NCBI GenBank assembly: GCA_910580075.1
Contig: CAJTVR010000004.1
Span: 1-64,000 of the forward strand
Direction of reading: 5' to 3'
DNA length: 64,000 bases
Origin: an uncultured Eubacterium sp.
GTDB lineage: Bacteria > Bacillota > Clostridia > Lachnospirales > Lachnospiraceae
The notes under the pieces are model-generated. The model was given only the letters and a program-made list of their open reading frames with translations, was not told the DNA's origin and did not search any database. This document shows, piece after piece, positions 18,504 to 26,359 of the stretch (position 1 is its first letter; the number at the start of each line of letters is the position of its first letter). A program made the translations under genes and the position numbers.

Positions 18504-18933
18504 CCGGCTGATTATGTCTGGTTTATTTTTAGGCTGTATTCGAAATCTTGCCGGATATGGCTGGATGGGAAGTATTTATTTTCTAATCCGTATTTCTTTT
18601 CCGGTTCTTGTGTTTTATCTTTTATTTCTTATGCATGCGTTAGGCGCAGGCGATATCAAGCTGTTTTCCGTAATATGCAGTTGTATTGGACTTAGAAATT
18701 TAACGAGAGTCGTATTATTTTCTTTTCTTGCAGGAGCAGTATTTTCTTCTGTCATGTTAATCCGAAATAAAAATCTTTATAGCCGGATTGCATATTTTTC
18801 AGGTTATATCAGATCAGCTCTGTTTACAAAATCCATACCAAAATATGAATGTGAATCTGACGGAAAACAAAATTATATTCATTTTTCACTCCCAATTTTA
18901 ATTGGATATTTGATTTATTTAGGAGGTATTTGA
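18421..18933 (+). CDS. Prepilin peptidase (TadV/CpaA, A24 family)
   Basis: This is an integral membrane aspartyl protease that would trim Flp prepilin and TadE-like pseudopilins. Conserved aspartates are visible in AAVQMDLQTNKISNR and in LGAGDIKLFSVICS (the GxGD motif). About five hydrophobic segments follow. No ATG fits the full first membrane helix. An AGAGGGGGG site 5 nt before ATT 18421 suggests a rare ATT start; GTG 18469 would remove half of that helix. The next gene starts one base after this stop. The 5' end is duplicated just upstream. A second A24-type protease is encoded at 45562. Confidence 0.72.
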   Translation: MGKLTAVCLLCLLTAAVQMDLQTNKISNRLIMSGLFLGCIRNLAGYGWMGSIYFLIRISFPVLVFYLLFLMHALGAGDIKLFSVICSCIGLRNLTRVVLFSFLAGAVFSSVMLIRNKNLYSRIAYFSGYIRSALFTKSIPKYECESDGKQNYIHFSLPILIGYLIYLGGI

Positions 18934-20031
18934 TTGGAGAAAATAAAACTGGCAATACTTGGAGATTCACTTTATGCAGGAAGGCTGACGGAATGTATCC
19001 GTAAAAATTCTCCAGATTATCTGGAAGTTTATGGATGCAGGAGTCTGGCTCAGTTACCGGATTATTTAAAGCAGATACAGCCGGATATTCTTTTGTATGA
19101 AATGGAGACTGCCAGGGAGGAAAAACTGCCAGAGTATCTGCTTCAGATCCAGATTACGGATAACAGACAGCTATGCCGGGAAAATGGTCTGCAAAGAGGC
19201 AGAAATGAAAAAAGCAGCTGCAGACAAAAGGATTTGAAACAGGATGATGCTCAAAATATCAGAGAGAGTCTGTCCAGGCAGCCGTCCGTATTCCGTTATC
19301 AGAAAGGAAGCGAAATCCTTCGTCAGATTTTTCAGATTTATGAACGGTCGAACAAAAAGAATCTGTCCGGATGGTGCAGAACTCTGGACTTGGAAATGAC
19401 AGCATTTTATGCGCCTGGCGGGCACGAACTCCTGCTTCCGATATCTATTGCTTATGCAGCAGTCTGTGGGGAATCAGATAAGGTACTGTATTTAAATCTG
19501 GCAGAATTTTCAGGTATGGCAGCTCTTTTGAGCGATAAAGACGGCAAAACATTTAGTGATTTGATTTATGGAATCCGCCAGAAAAAGGATCAGTTTCCTT
19601 TGTGTCTGCAGAGTGTTCTGCATCATGCAGAGAAATTCGACTATGTACTGCCGCCAGAGAACCCTCAGGATTTATATGAAGTTCAGAAGGAAGATCTGGA
19701 GTGTCTGGTTTCTTTACTGCAGGAAAAGACGGATTACAGAATGGTAATCTGGAACTGCGGTGCTTTGAACAGGCCTGTGGAACAGGTATTTCAATGCTGC
19801 AGCAGAGTTTTTGGTGTAGTAAAAGACAGGTCATTTGGGAAATACCGGAAGAGCGAATTTGAGAGATTTCTACAAAAAGATTTACAAAGGCAGCTTCGAG
19901 AAAAACTGCAATATGTCAGTCCGCAGTCAGGAAGCGGAACCTTTGTTCAGGGTATGGATATGATGTCGCAGATCCAATCCGGAGAATTTGCAGATCAGGC
20001 GAGAGATTTATTGAAGAAAGAACGGGATTGA
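18934..20031 (+). CDS. TadZ/CpaE-like pilus localisation protein with a non-canonical P-loop
   Basis: The 365-residue protein starts with a receiver-like segment (KLAILGDSLYAGRLTECI, ending QPDILLYEME). It continues with a ParA/MinD-like domain (MTAFYAPGGHELLLPISIAY, YLNLAEFSGM, ending FEKYRKSEFERFL-type helices). TadZ proteins place the Tad machine at a pole. The usual KGGxGKTT P-loop is replaced by PGGHELLLP, so ATP binding is doubtful. TTG 18934 is the start: AGGAGGT lies 6 bp before it and the previous stop abuts. The 3' end merges with the 64-bp repeat array before cpaF. Confidence 0.68.
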   Translation: MEKIKLAILGDSLYAGRLTECIRKNSPDYLEVYGCRSLAQLPDYLKQIQPDILLYEMETAREEKLPEYLLQIQITDNRQLCRENGLQRGRNEKSSCRQKDLKQDDAQNIRESLSRQPSVFRYQKGSEILRQIFQIYERSNKKNLSGWCRTLDLEMTAFYAPGGHELLLPISIAYAAVCGESDKVLYLNLAEFSGMAALLSDKDGKTFSDLIYGIRQKKDQFPLCLQSVLHHAEKFDYVLPPENPQDLYEVQKEDLECLVSLLQEKTDYRMVIWNCGALNRPVEQVFQCCSRVFGVVKDRSFGKYRKSEFERFLQKDLQRQLREKLQYVSPQSGSGTFVQGMDMMSQIQSGEFADQARDLLKKERD

Positions 20032-20276
20032 AGTTATGTTTCGGGCAAAAAGGCAGCAGGAGGCGGTTAATGTTTGAAGTGATGACAAAGAACGAAGTTA
20101 GGTTTCAGGACAAAAGAAAGCAGAAGCCAGGAAATATTTAAAGTGATGACAAAGAATGAAGTTACGTTTCAGCCAAAAAGAAAGCAGAAGCCAGGAAATA
20201 TTTAAAGTGATGACAAAGAATGAAGTTACGTTTCAGCCAAAAAGACGGCAGAACATAGGTAATATTTAAAGGGATG
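20030..20276 (+). repeat. 64-bp tandem repeat array between tadZ and cpaF, about 3.9 units
   Basis: Units start with GAAGTTA at 20030, 20094, 20158 and 20222. Units two and three are nearly identical; unit one is diverged and its first base belongs to the tadZ stop region. Each junction holds a 20-codon frame beginning ATGACAAAGAA (ATG 20082, 20146, 20210) and ending ATTTAA, encoding MTKNEV(R/T)FQ...GNI peptides. As 64 is not a multiple of three, successive copies lie in different frames. Ribosome sites are weak, so translation is unproven. Confidence 0.9.
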
Positions 20277-20289
20277 TTTAAGGAGGATT

Positions 20290-21234
20290 ATGACGCAGGA
20301 AATGGAGCAGCTTCGGCAGTATATTCTGACAAAGCTGGATTTGACGAGGGAAACGGGTGACGAGGAATTAGAGGAGCTGATTTATAATGAAGTCGGCAGT
20401 TACAGCAGAAAGCATGGATTATCGTTAATGCGCAGGGAACAGTTTCAAAAAGAGATATACAATTCTCTGCGAAAACTGGATGCTTTGCAGGAGTTAGTCG
20501 ATGATCCGGAAGTGACTGAGATTATGGTAAATGGTGCAGATCATATCTTTTTTGAAAAAGACGGGCGTGTAAGACAGTGGGACAGACAGTTTTATTCGAA
20601 AGAAAAGCTGGAGGATGTAATACAGCAGATTGCAGCAGCCGGGAATAAAATCGTTAATGAAGCTAATCCGATTGCAGATACAAGATTAAAAGACGGTTCC
20701 AGGGTAAACATAGTTCTTTCTCCTGTTGCAATTGACGGTTCAGCTATTACAATCCGTAAATTTCCAGACCAGCCAATGGGCATGGAGCAGCTGATACAGC
20801 TGGGTGCTGTATCCACAGAGGCAGTGGATTTTTTAAAACAGCTCGTGCAGGCCGGATATAATATATTTGTATCAGGCGGGACCGGAGCTGGAAAGACGAC
20901 ATTTTTAAATGCTCTGTCTGAGTATATTCCAGCTGAGGAACGCCTGGTTACAATCGAAGACTCGGCAGAACTTCAGATTCAGTCCGTGCCGAATCTGATC
21001 CGCCTGGAGACGAGAACAGCTAATATGGAAGGAGTGAAAGAAATTTCTATCCGCGACCTGATCAGGACATCGCTGCGTATGCGGCCGGACCGGATTATCG
21101 TCGGAGAATGCAGGGGTGCTGAAGCGCTGGACATGCTGCAGGCTATGAATACAGGGCATCCTGTACGAACATCTTACCAGAAGCCGTGCCTGTTTTTGCA
21201 TTTGATTATAAACAAAAAAATAATCGGCAAGTAA
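20290..21234 (+). CDS. cpaF: CpaF/TadA pilus assembly ATPase, 5' part, interrupted by the mobile element
   Basis: The first 290 codons encode a CpaF secretion ATPase. An N-terminal helical domain is followed by EIMVNGADHIFFEKDGRVRQ, the Walker A SGGTGAGKTTFLNALSEY, the Asp box TIEDSAELQ, and RMRPDRIIVGECRGAEALDM with the Walker B-type core. CpaF powers Flp pilus assembly at the inner membrane. At LQAMNTGH the frame passes into the element and stops after 24 foreign residues (PVRTSYQKPC...). The His box STGHANS and the remaining C-terminus are encoded 18.7 kb away at 39831-40176, so the ATPase should be inactive while the element is in place. ATG 20290 follows AAGGAGGATT. Confidence 0.92.
   Translation: MTQEMEQLRQYILTKLDLTRETGDEELEELIYNEVGSYSRKHGLSLMRREQFQKEIYNSLRKLDALQELVDDPEVTEIMVNGADHIFFEKDGRVRQWDRQFYSKEKLEDVIQQIAAAGNKIVNEANPIADTRLKDGSRVNIVLSPVAIDGSAITIRKFPDQPMGMEQLIQLGAVSTEAVDFLKQLVQAGYNIFVSGGTGAGKTTFLNALSEYIPAEERLVTIEDSAELQIQSVPNLIRLETRTANMEGVKEISIRDLIRTSLRMRPDRIIVGECRGAEALDMLQAMNTGHPVRTSYQKPCLFLHLIINKKIIGK
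21140..21175 (+). other. attL, left element-host junction
   Basis: Host cpaF sequence ends at the shared ACAGGGCA (21151-21158). The element arm TCCTGTACGAACATCTT (21159-21175) follows. The likely crossover dinucleotide is CA at 21157-21158, the centre of the reconstructed attP palindrome. Confidence 0.8.
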
Positions 21235-21346
21235 AAAGAGGACATTGCGAATTTATTAATACTGAAATTATTGAGGCAAATGTTATCGTTGGCATAAAAA
21301 TAAGTGATTAACTTTTATGAAATATGAGAAAAGGAGAAGTCGAAAA

Positions 21347-21838
21347 ATGTTAATACAACAGTCAAGCGTAGTCCTTGATATGGATTATAAAAATATTTTA
21401 GTTAGAGATTTCAAAGAAAATTATTCAGGTGTTGATAGTTTAACAACGGCTGAAAATGTTGTAAAAGTTATGGATGATGTTTTTAAACTTTCAGACAAGG
21501 CAGAAGAATATGTATATTTAATCTGCCTGACATCTAAGTTAAAACCCATATCATTTTTTGAAGTATCACATGGCACAGGTAATGCGTCATTAATTGGAAT
21601 CAGAGAAATTTTTATACGGGCGTTGTTATGCGGAGCAGCCTGTATCATCATTGTACATAATCATCCAAGCGGTGACGCAGAACCATCAGCACAGGATATA
21701 TATGTAACAAAACGGATTAAAGAAGCTGCTGGATTAATCGGTGTTACATTCTGCGACCACATTATTATAGGCCGTGAAAATTATTTTAGTTTTGTAGAAA
21801 ATGAAAAGAAATATTCTGCCAGTAATATGACTGAGTAA
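21347..21838 (+). CDS. RadC/JAB-domain protein
   Basis: The 163-residue protein has the RadC-type JAMM motif: FFEVSHGTGNASL, then HNHPSGDAEPSAQD (HxH with downstream D). It lacks the N-terminal helix-hairpin-helix of chromosomal RadC. Such short forms are common on plasmids, phages and integrative elements; their role is unclear. ATG 21347 is chosen because AAGGAGAAG lies 7 bp upstream; an earlier ATG at 21317 has none. In the circular element the recombinase gene would end 35 bp before this start, so the two may be co-transcribed only after excision. Confidence 0.85.
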   Translation: MLIQQSSVVLDMDYKNILVRDFKENYSGVDSLTTAENVVKVMDDVFKLSDKAEEYVYLICLTSKLKPISFFEVSHGTGNASLIGIREIFIRALLCGAACIIIVHNHPSGDAEPSAQDIYVTKRIKEAAGLIGVTFCDHIIIGRENYFSFVENEKKYSASNMTE

Positions 21839-21952
21839 GTACCAAAACTTAGAAGTTATGGCGATGCTTTATGAAATGCGCTTTTATGCGGTCTCAGGAA
21901 GTGTCAAATCTTATGTTCAGAAGTTTTAAATTAGAATTATGGATTTTATATT

Positions 21953-21975
21953 AAGGCTGGAAACAGTCTTTTTTT
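21953..21975 (+). terminator. Hairpin with T run before the small resolvase gene
   Basis: AAGGCTG and CAGTCTT pair across a GAAA loop, followed by seven T. It lies 25 bp before ATG 22000, so it could end the radC transcript or attenuate the next gene. Confidence 0.65.
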
Positions 21976-21999
21976 ATGCCATAAGAAAGGTGAAGAAAT

Positions 22000-22611
22000 A
22001 TGAAATACGGATATGCAAGAGTATCTACCAGAGGACAGCTTGAAGGAAACAGCATTGAGGAACAGATTAATGCTATACATAGTCTTTATGAAGATGCTGA
22101 AATTATTGTAGAAAGTTATTCCGGCGCAAAAGAACGGCCTTTATTTAACAGGATGCTGGAACAGGTGCAAAAAGATGATTATGTCATTGTAACCAAGTTA
22201 GACCGCTTCTGCCGTTCTGTTAAAGAGGGGTTAGAGTATATAGACCATCTTATGGATAAAGGTGTAAAGATTCATATTTTAAATATGGGGCTGATTGAAA
22301 GTACACCTATGGGACGTTTGATAGTCACGAACCTGCTTGCATTCGCAGAATTTGAAAGAGCAATGATTATTGAACGGACGCAGGGCGGTAAGGCAATAGC
22401 GAAACAGAGGCCGGATTTTAAAGAAGGAAGGCCGCCGAAATACAATAGTAAAAAATTAAATCATGCTATGGAATTGTTACAATCCCATTCTTACAGACAG
22501 GTTGAAGAATTGACAGGAATCAGCAAATCAACACTTATCCGTGAAAAGAGGAAACGGAGAATTGTACAAAAGTCTGTAAATAGGGACAATAACATACCAC
22601 AGGTATTATAA
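22000..22611 (+). CDS. Small serine recombinase (resolvase/invertase family)
   Basis: The 203-residue protein has a full catalytic domain: YGYARVSTRGQ with the nucleophilic Ser, KLDRFCRSVKEG with catalytic Arg residues, and the long E helix (GRLIVTNLLAFAEFERAMI). A C-terminal helix-turn-helix follows (SYRQVEELTGISKSTLIREK). Family members resolve cointegrates or invert DNA segments. It is much shorter than the integrating recombinase at 38115. Target sites are not identified; a 24-bp palindrome lies 29 bp after the stop. AAGAAAGGTG precedes the ATG. Confidence 0.88.
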   Translation: MKYGYARVSTRGQLEGNSIEEQINAIHSLYEDAEIIVESYSGAKERPLFNRMLEQVQKDDYVIVTKLDRFCRSVKEGLEYIDHLMDKGVKIHILNMGLIESTPMGRLIVTNLLAFAEFERAMIIERTQGGKAIAKQRPDFKEGRPPKYNSKKLNHAMELLQSHSYRQVEELTGISKSTLIREKRKRRIVQKSVNRDNNIPQVL

Positions 22612-22639
22612 ATACCAATACAGAAAGCCGCCTTTATAG

Positions 22640-22663
22640 GGAAAAATTTTATAAAATTTTTCC
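22640..22663. repeat. 24-bp near-perfect palindrome after the resolvase gene
   Basis: GGAAAAATTTT, TA, AAAATTTTTCC. It could be a bidirectional terminator or a recombinase site. A related AT-rich core (TATAAAATTTTTC) is the loop of the terminator at 29171. Confidence 0.6.
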
Positions 22664-22738
22664 GGTCTACTTGGCATTATCCAAAGAGAATAAAAGAAAA
22701 GCATGAAACCCCACGGTGCCCTATATATGGGTTTTACC

Positions 22739-22775
22739 TAAATAGAGAGTATGTAACAGTACTCTCTATTTTTTT
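22739..22775 (+). terminator. Rho-independent terminator
   Basis: AAATAGAGAGTA and TACTCTCTATTT form a 12-bp perfect stem with an 8-nt loop; the stem runs into seven T. Confidence 0.85.
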
Positions 22776-22804
22776 GCCATTTTTCAGAAAGGAGGTTTTG
22801 CATT

Positions 22805-22870
22805 ATGGCTGATACAATTTTGTCACTTATTATGGCATATTTTATTTTGAAATGCATTTTTGACAATTAA
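22805..22870 (+). CDS. Tiny hydrophobic peptide (21 residues)
   Basis: ATG 22805 is preceded by a strong AAAGGAGG. The frame MADTILSLIMAYFILKCIFDN is almost entirely hydrophobic and could be a single membrane helix. It has no recognised family. The good ribosome site and its place between two hairpins favour translation; it could also act as a leader peptide for 22945. Confidence 0.45.
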   Translation: MADTILSLIMAYFILKCIFDN

Positions 22871-22897
22871 TTGCAGAATCACAGATACTTATTAACC

Positions 22898-22925
22898 GGG
22901 CAGGGGTTTATTCTTCTGCCCTTTA
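22898..22925 (+). terminator. Short hairpin before the 22945 gene
   Basis: GGGCAG (22898-22903) pairs with CTGCCC (22916-22921), followed by TTTATT. It lies just before AAGGAGG of the next gene, the same hairpin-then-ribosome-site layout seen across the element. Confidence 0.45.
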
Positions 22926-22944
22926 TTGTAAGGAGGAATTTTTC

Positions 22945-23535
22945 ATGAATAAGAAAGAAACAGGAAAGAAACTTGTAGATGTTAGTGTTTTGGATGTAAT
23001 GAAGGGCATAGTGGACAGGCACACGAAGCATTTTAAGAGCGATTTTGATTATGATATTGAGAGAATCAAAAAGGTAGCTTTAAAGGAAGGGCAGCAGGAG
23101 AAATGTTTCATATGGTTGTGCCGTGAATGTGGGACATGGCTTTTGCAGGAACGTGATGTGTTTATCAGAGAAACTGGTGATTACAATATCCTTATGTACT
23201 ACGAATGGCAGAAGGCTGATAAAATCCTTGCTTTTGCGGCTGAAATAAATGCTGTTAACGGCAGCAGGGTTATGGGGAATATTTATAGTCTCGATTTTGA
23301 AAAATATTGTAAGCATGTACAGGAGGCAGCAGTTCCGGCAGGCAGCATTGTGCTTTGCTATGAAAACGGCCGGCGTATCAAAATGCCGTCAGAACATTTT
23401 AGCGCCAGCCCGGATAAAGAATTTGGAAAATTTGAAAATTTTGAGTTTCAGCCTGAATCGGAAGAAGGGCTTAGAATCTTATTGCGGGAAGAAAGACAGG
23501 ACAGGCAGCAGTTTCAAGAGGTTTCTGTAATCTAA
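22945..23535 (+). CDS. Element-encoded protein of unknown function
   Basis: The 196-residue protein is soluble and mixed alpha/beta, with WLCRECGTWLLQERDVFI and INAVNGSRVMGNIYSLDF segments. One CxxC-like pair (CRECG) is visible, too little to call a zinc site. No enzyme motif is seen. It has a strong ribosome site (AAGGAGGAATTT) and stands alone between a hairpin and the convergent XRE regulator. I do not recognise the family. Confidence 0.7.
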   Translation: MNKKETGKKLVDVSVLDVMKGIVDRHTKHFKSDFDYDIERIKKVALKEGQQEKCFIWLCRECGTWLLQERDVFIRETGDYNILMYYEWQKADKILAFAAEINAVNGSRVMGNIYSLDFEKYCKHVQEAAVPAGSIVLCYENGRRIKMPSEHFSASPDKEFGKFENFEFQPESEEGLRILLREERQDRQQFQEVSVI

Positions 23536-23634
23536 CACACCGTTCACAAAATAAATCACAGTCATACATATGTGCAGCAGGGCTGTAAGAAGGGATGGAT
23601 GGCAGACACTGGGAAGAATGCGGCTGCTGCCATC

Positions 23635-24063
23635 CTATTTTTCCTTGTGGGCCTTGATTTTAGTAAATTCAATGATTTCCCTCTTATCAGTGTCAGAAAT
23701 TTTCCCGAAGTAGTACAGGAGTTCTTTTTCAAGGCTGCTGAAAAGCCGGTACTTCTTCTGGTTGAACGGGCTGTTGAAATATTCAAGGAACCCGGCAAGG
23801 TCTTCGCTGGACTGTGTAGGCGCAGGCGCGTCATAATAGATGTTCGGGTCAAGTTCAGCGGAAAGCTGCATCAGGTCATCCACGGAAATACCGTATATCC
23901 CGGCCAGCTTATAGAGGATGCCTGGGTTTGGTGTCCTTCTGCCGGACTCATAATGGCTGTAGGTCTGCCGCACGACACCGAGGGCAGCGGCTACATAATC
24001 CTGTGTGTAGCCGTGTGCTTTCCGCAGTTCTTTCAGTTTAGCAGGTAGCAGTTGTTCTTTCAT
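23635..24063 (-). CDS. XRE-family transcriptional regulator
   Basis: The 142-residue protein has an N-terminal lambda-repressor-like helix-turn-helix (LKELRKAHGYTQDYVAAALG, then VRQTYSHYESGRRTPNPGIL). A short C-terminal segment (LEKELLYYFGKISDTDKREI) resembles the dimerising tail of small XRE regulators. It is transcribed away from the AAA+ cassette. The 156-bp divergent spacer contains an inverted repeat that is a plausible operator, so it probably controls its own gene and the 24220 operon. Confidence 0.88.
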   Translation of the reverse strand: MKEQLLPAKLKELRKAHGYTQDYVAAALGVVRQTYSHYESGRRTPNPGILYKLAGIYGISVDDLMQLSAELDPNIYYDAPAPTQSSEDLAGFLEYFNSPFNQKKYRLFSSLEKELLYYFGKISDTDKREIIEFTKIKAHKEK

Positions 24064-24219
24064 TCTCTTTATCCACCTTCCATATATTCAGAATTTTATT
24101 CAGCATAATGACGAAAAATGTAACATTGTGTAGCCTTTTCGATGATAATATGTTAATATTGATGTAGCTGTATCGAAAAATAAGATACAGACTGTAGCGT
24201 AACAGGAAAGGTGAAAGAA
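24064..24219. promoter_or_regulatory. Divergent control region with inverted-repeat operator candidate
   Basis: CTGTATC (24168-24174) and GATACAG (24184-24190) are perfect inverted arms separated by 9 bp. Upstream on the plus strand TTGTGT (24126), 17 bp and TATGTT (24149) form a weak promoter candidate. The arms would lie just downstream of that promoter, suited to repression by the adjacent XRE protein. Confidence 0.45.
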
Positions 24220-24477
24220 ATGTTAGGAGAAGCAGCATTCCAGCCATATGCAGTAAATACGTTCAGCGGGCGCGGGAAAAAATTTACAACTGTAACGCCT
24301 GTGCATTATGTACGCCCGCACTGGGTCAGTTCTTATACAAGGAAGGACGGCACATTTGTTTCAGGGTACTGGCGTGACGGGGACGGCAACACGAAAATAA
24401 ACAGGCAGACAGGATATTTTGCAAAGAACCCGGGCGCAGTGCCGGAGATTGTAAAAAAGAAGGGATGGATTTTTTGA
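24220..24477 (+). CDS. Small protein at the head of the AAA+ cassette
   Basis: The 85-residue protein contains VRPHWVSSYTRKDGTFVSGYWRDGDGN, a motif common in short element-encoded proteins of Clostridia. I do not know its function. ATG 24220 follows AGGAAAGGTG. The stop (TGA 24475-24477) lies one base before the next ATG, which suggests translational coupling with the ATPase. Confidence 0.65.
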   Translation: MLGEAAFQPYAVNTFSGRGKKFTTVTPVHYVRPHWVSSYTRKDGTFVSGYWRDGDGNTKINRQTGYFAKNPGAVPEIVKKKGWIF

Positions 24478-24478
24478 T

Positions 24479-25714
24479 ATGTTTGGGAAAAACAGAAAAG
24501 ACGGAGGGGCAGGCGCGGAAGAGACAGGGAACGGCTCAGGGGCGGCAGTGCGGGATGTACAGGAGAAAGAGGTCATAAAAACAGTACATATAGGCAGCAG
24601 GGCTGTAAAGTTCCGCATCCAGAACGCCCGGACTGGGCTTGTGGACGGGCAGCGTGAGGTGCTGGACGAAACGCTTATTGACAGCATGGCAGAGCAGATG
24701 GCGCAGGCAGTTAAAGTAAGCCATTCCAAGTATAACCCGTTTCCGCATGAAATCATTATCCGCAGCGCGGAAGTGCAGCCCGCACAGGAAGAAGCCGGCG
24801 CACAGGGCGGGGGAGTGAAGGAGGGCGGCAGCGCGGATATGCTGGAAAGCTGTGTGCCCCGCTTCCGGCTGGATGACGTTGCCCTGAATGAAAAAGTCAG
24901 GGGGCAGATACAGACAGCCATTGCAGCAGTGCGGTATAAAAAGAAAATGACAGAGGAATGGGGCATGTCAGAACACTTTGCCGGGAACCGCGCCGTTATT
25001 TTGAATTTCTATGGGAAGCCGGGGACAGGAAAGAGCATGGCGGCAGAAGCCATAGCGCAGGAACTGGGAAAGAAAGTGTACCGCATCAGCTATTCGCAGC
25101 TTGAATCAAAATATGTCGGCGAAACACCCAAGAATATACGGAAGGCGTTTGAATGTGCCGCAGAGGACGGGGCGGTGCTGGTGTTTGATGAAGCGGATTC
25201 ATTTCTGGGGAAACGGCTTTCATCCGTAACACAGTCGGCAGACTACGGCGTGAACATCACCCGGAGCGTCCTTTTAATGGAACTGGAAAAGTTCACGGGA
25301 GTTGTGGTATTTACCACGAACCTTATCAGCAGTTATGATGAAGCCTTTAAACGGAGGATTCTTCTGAGCGTTTATTTTGAAATGCCGGATGAACAGGCGC
25401 GTAAGAAAATATGGGCGCTGCACCTTGGCGGGAAGATACCTCTGGAAACGGGCGTGACAGCGGATGCTCTTGCCGCAAGGTATACCAGCATATCTGGCGC
25501 GGACATCAAGGATATGGTTTTTTATGCCGCGCTCCGCGCAGTGGAGCAGGGAGGAGAGACGCTTGGCTTTCCGGCCTTTGACTATGCGCATGAAACCATC
25601 CGGGAAAGGTACAGGAATCAGGATGCAGAGGGGGATGTGAAGATAGTGTCCTCAAAGACGATTACGCAGGAGGAATACGAGCATGAAATAAACGGGGAGG
25701 TTAGCAATGATTGA
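24479..25714 (+). CDS. AAA+ ATPase of the FtsH/spastin type
   Basis: The 411-residue protein has an N-terminal 130-residue region and a complete AAA module. Visible are Walker A FYGKPGTGKSMAAEAIA, Walker B GAVLVFDEADSFLGKR, sensor-1-like VVFTTNLISSYD, an arginine-finger segment AFKRRILLSVYF, and sensor-2/lid helices (SISGADIKDMVFYAALRA). It is expected to be a hexameric remodelling ATPase with no protease domain of its own. The 3' end overlaps the TPR-like gene by 8 bp, and a pseudo-protease gene follows, so the three products may form one complex. The N-terminus may select the substrate. Confidence 0.88.
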   Translation: MFGKNRKDGGAGAEETGNGSGAAVRDVQEKEVIKTVHIGSRAVKFRIQNARTGLVDGQREVLDETLIDSMAEQMAQAVKVSHSKYNPFPHEIIIRSAEVQPAQEEAGAQGGGVKEGGSADMLESCVPRFRLDDVALNEKVRGQIQTAIAAVRYKKKMTEEWGMSEHFAGNRAVILNFYGKPGTGKSMAAEAIAQELGKKVYRISYSQLESKYVGETPKNIRKAFECAAEDGAVLVFDEADSFLGKRLSSVTQSADYGVNITRSVLLMELEKFTGVVVFTTNLISSYDEAFKRRILLSVYFEMPDEQARKKIWALHLGGKIPLETGVTADALAARYTSISGADIKDMVFYAALRAVEQGGETLGFPAFDYAHETIRERYRNQDAEGDVKIVSSKTITQEEYEHEINGEVSND

Positions 25715-26348
25715 AAAGATAGCGGCAGGCTACCGAAAGGCGCAGATGGGTGTTTTAAGCGGGCTTGCAGGGGTTACGGGCAGCATCCTTGACGAGACTG
25801 CTTTTTATGATGCCGGGTATATGGATGCACAGGTTAAAAGGGTGCAGAAGGAAATCGAGGCTGTTACGAAGGAACTGGAAATCCATATGGATTTGAAAGA
25901 CGGTTCGGATTACGCGATAAATAAAAAGAAGGAGCTGCTTGCCAGGCGGGGGCAGCTTGTGTTCCGGCTTGTATTCCTTGCATCCAACAGTTTCAGAAAC
26001 CTTGGGGACTGTGTAAGGATGGCGGAGGGGTACAGCCATCCTTTCATGAAATGCGTGGAAGGGCTTATGGCTTATGACAGCGGGCAGAAGGAAAAGGCGT
26101 TTGCCATCCTTGAACCTTACTTTAAGGAGCATAAGAGCGCAGGGGGGCATTTCCTTGTAAATAAGGTGTTCGGGCTTCTGCTGGCAGGGCGCGGGCAGGA
26201 CGGGAAAGCAGTGCCGTTCTTGACGTATGCGCTGCAGTTCATGCCGGATGATGCGGAATGCCTTGACGCACTAAAAGGCTGTTACGGGTCACAGGGAGAT
26301 AAAAGGAAGGCAGCAGTTGTAAGTGAAGTTCTTGCGCTGCTGCACTGA
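25707..26348 (+). CDS. Helical TPR-like protein
   Basis: The 213-residue protein has a basic N-terminal helical region with a coiled-coil stretch (VKRVQKEIEAVTKELEIHMD). Two or three TPR-like helix pairs follow: CVEGLMAYDSGQKEKAFAIL, KVFGLLLAGRGQDGKAVPFL, QFMPDDAECLDALKGCYGSQ. It probably serves as an adaptor. The start overlaps the end of the AAA+ gene by 8 bp, so the two are likely translated in a coupled way. The family is not recognised beyond the repeat fold. Confidence 0.65.
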   Translation: MIEKIAAGYRKAQMGVLSGLAGVTGSILDETAFYDAGYMDAQVKRVQKEIEAVTKELEIHMDLKDGSDYAINKKKELLARRGQLVFRLVFLASNSFRNLGDCVRMAEGYSHPFMKCVEGLMAYDSGQKEKAFAILEPYFKEHKSAGGHFLVNKVFGLLLAGRGQDGKAVPFLTYALQFMPDDAECLDALKGCYGSQGDKRKAAVVSEVLALLH

Positions 26349-26359
26349 CGGAGGATGTT

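Noticed and set aside
20030..20276. Possible CRISPR array because of regular direct repeats
   Set aside because: The units are contiguous with no unique spacers, and no cas genes are in the window.
23572..24048. A 158-codon plus-strand frame opposite the XRE regulator
   Set aside because: It is the antisense of a clear helix-turn-helix gene and shows no domain or ribosome site.
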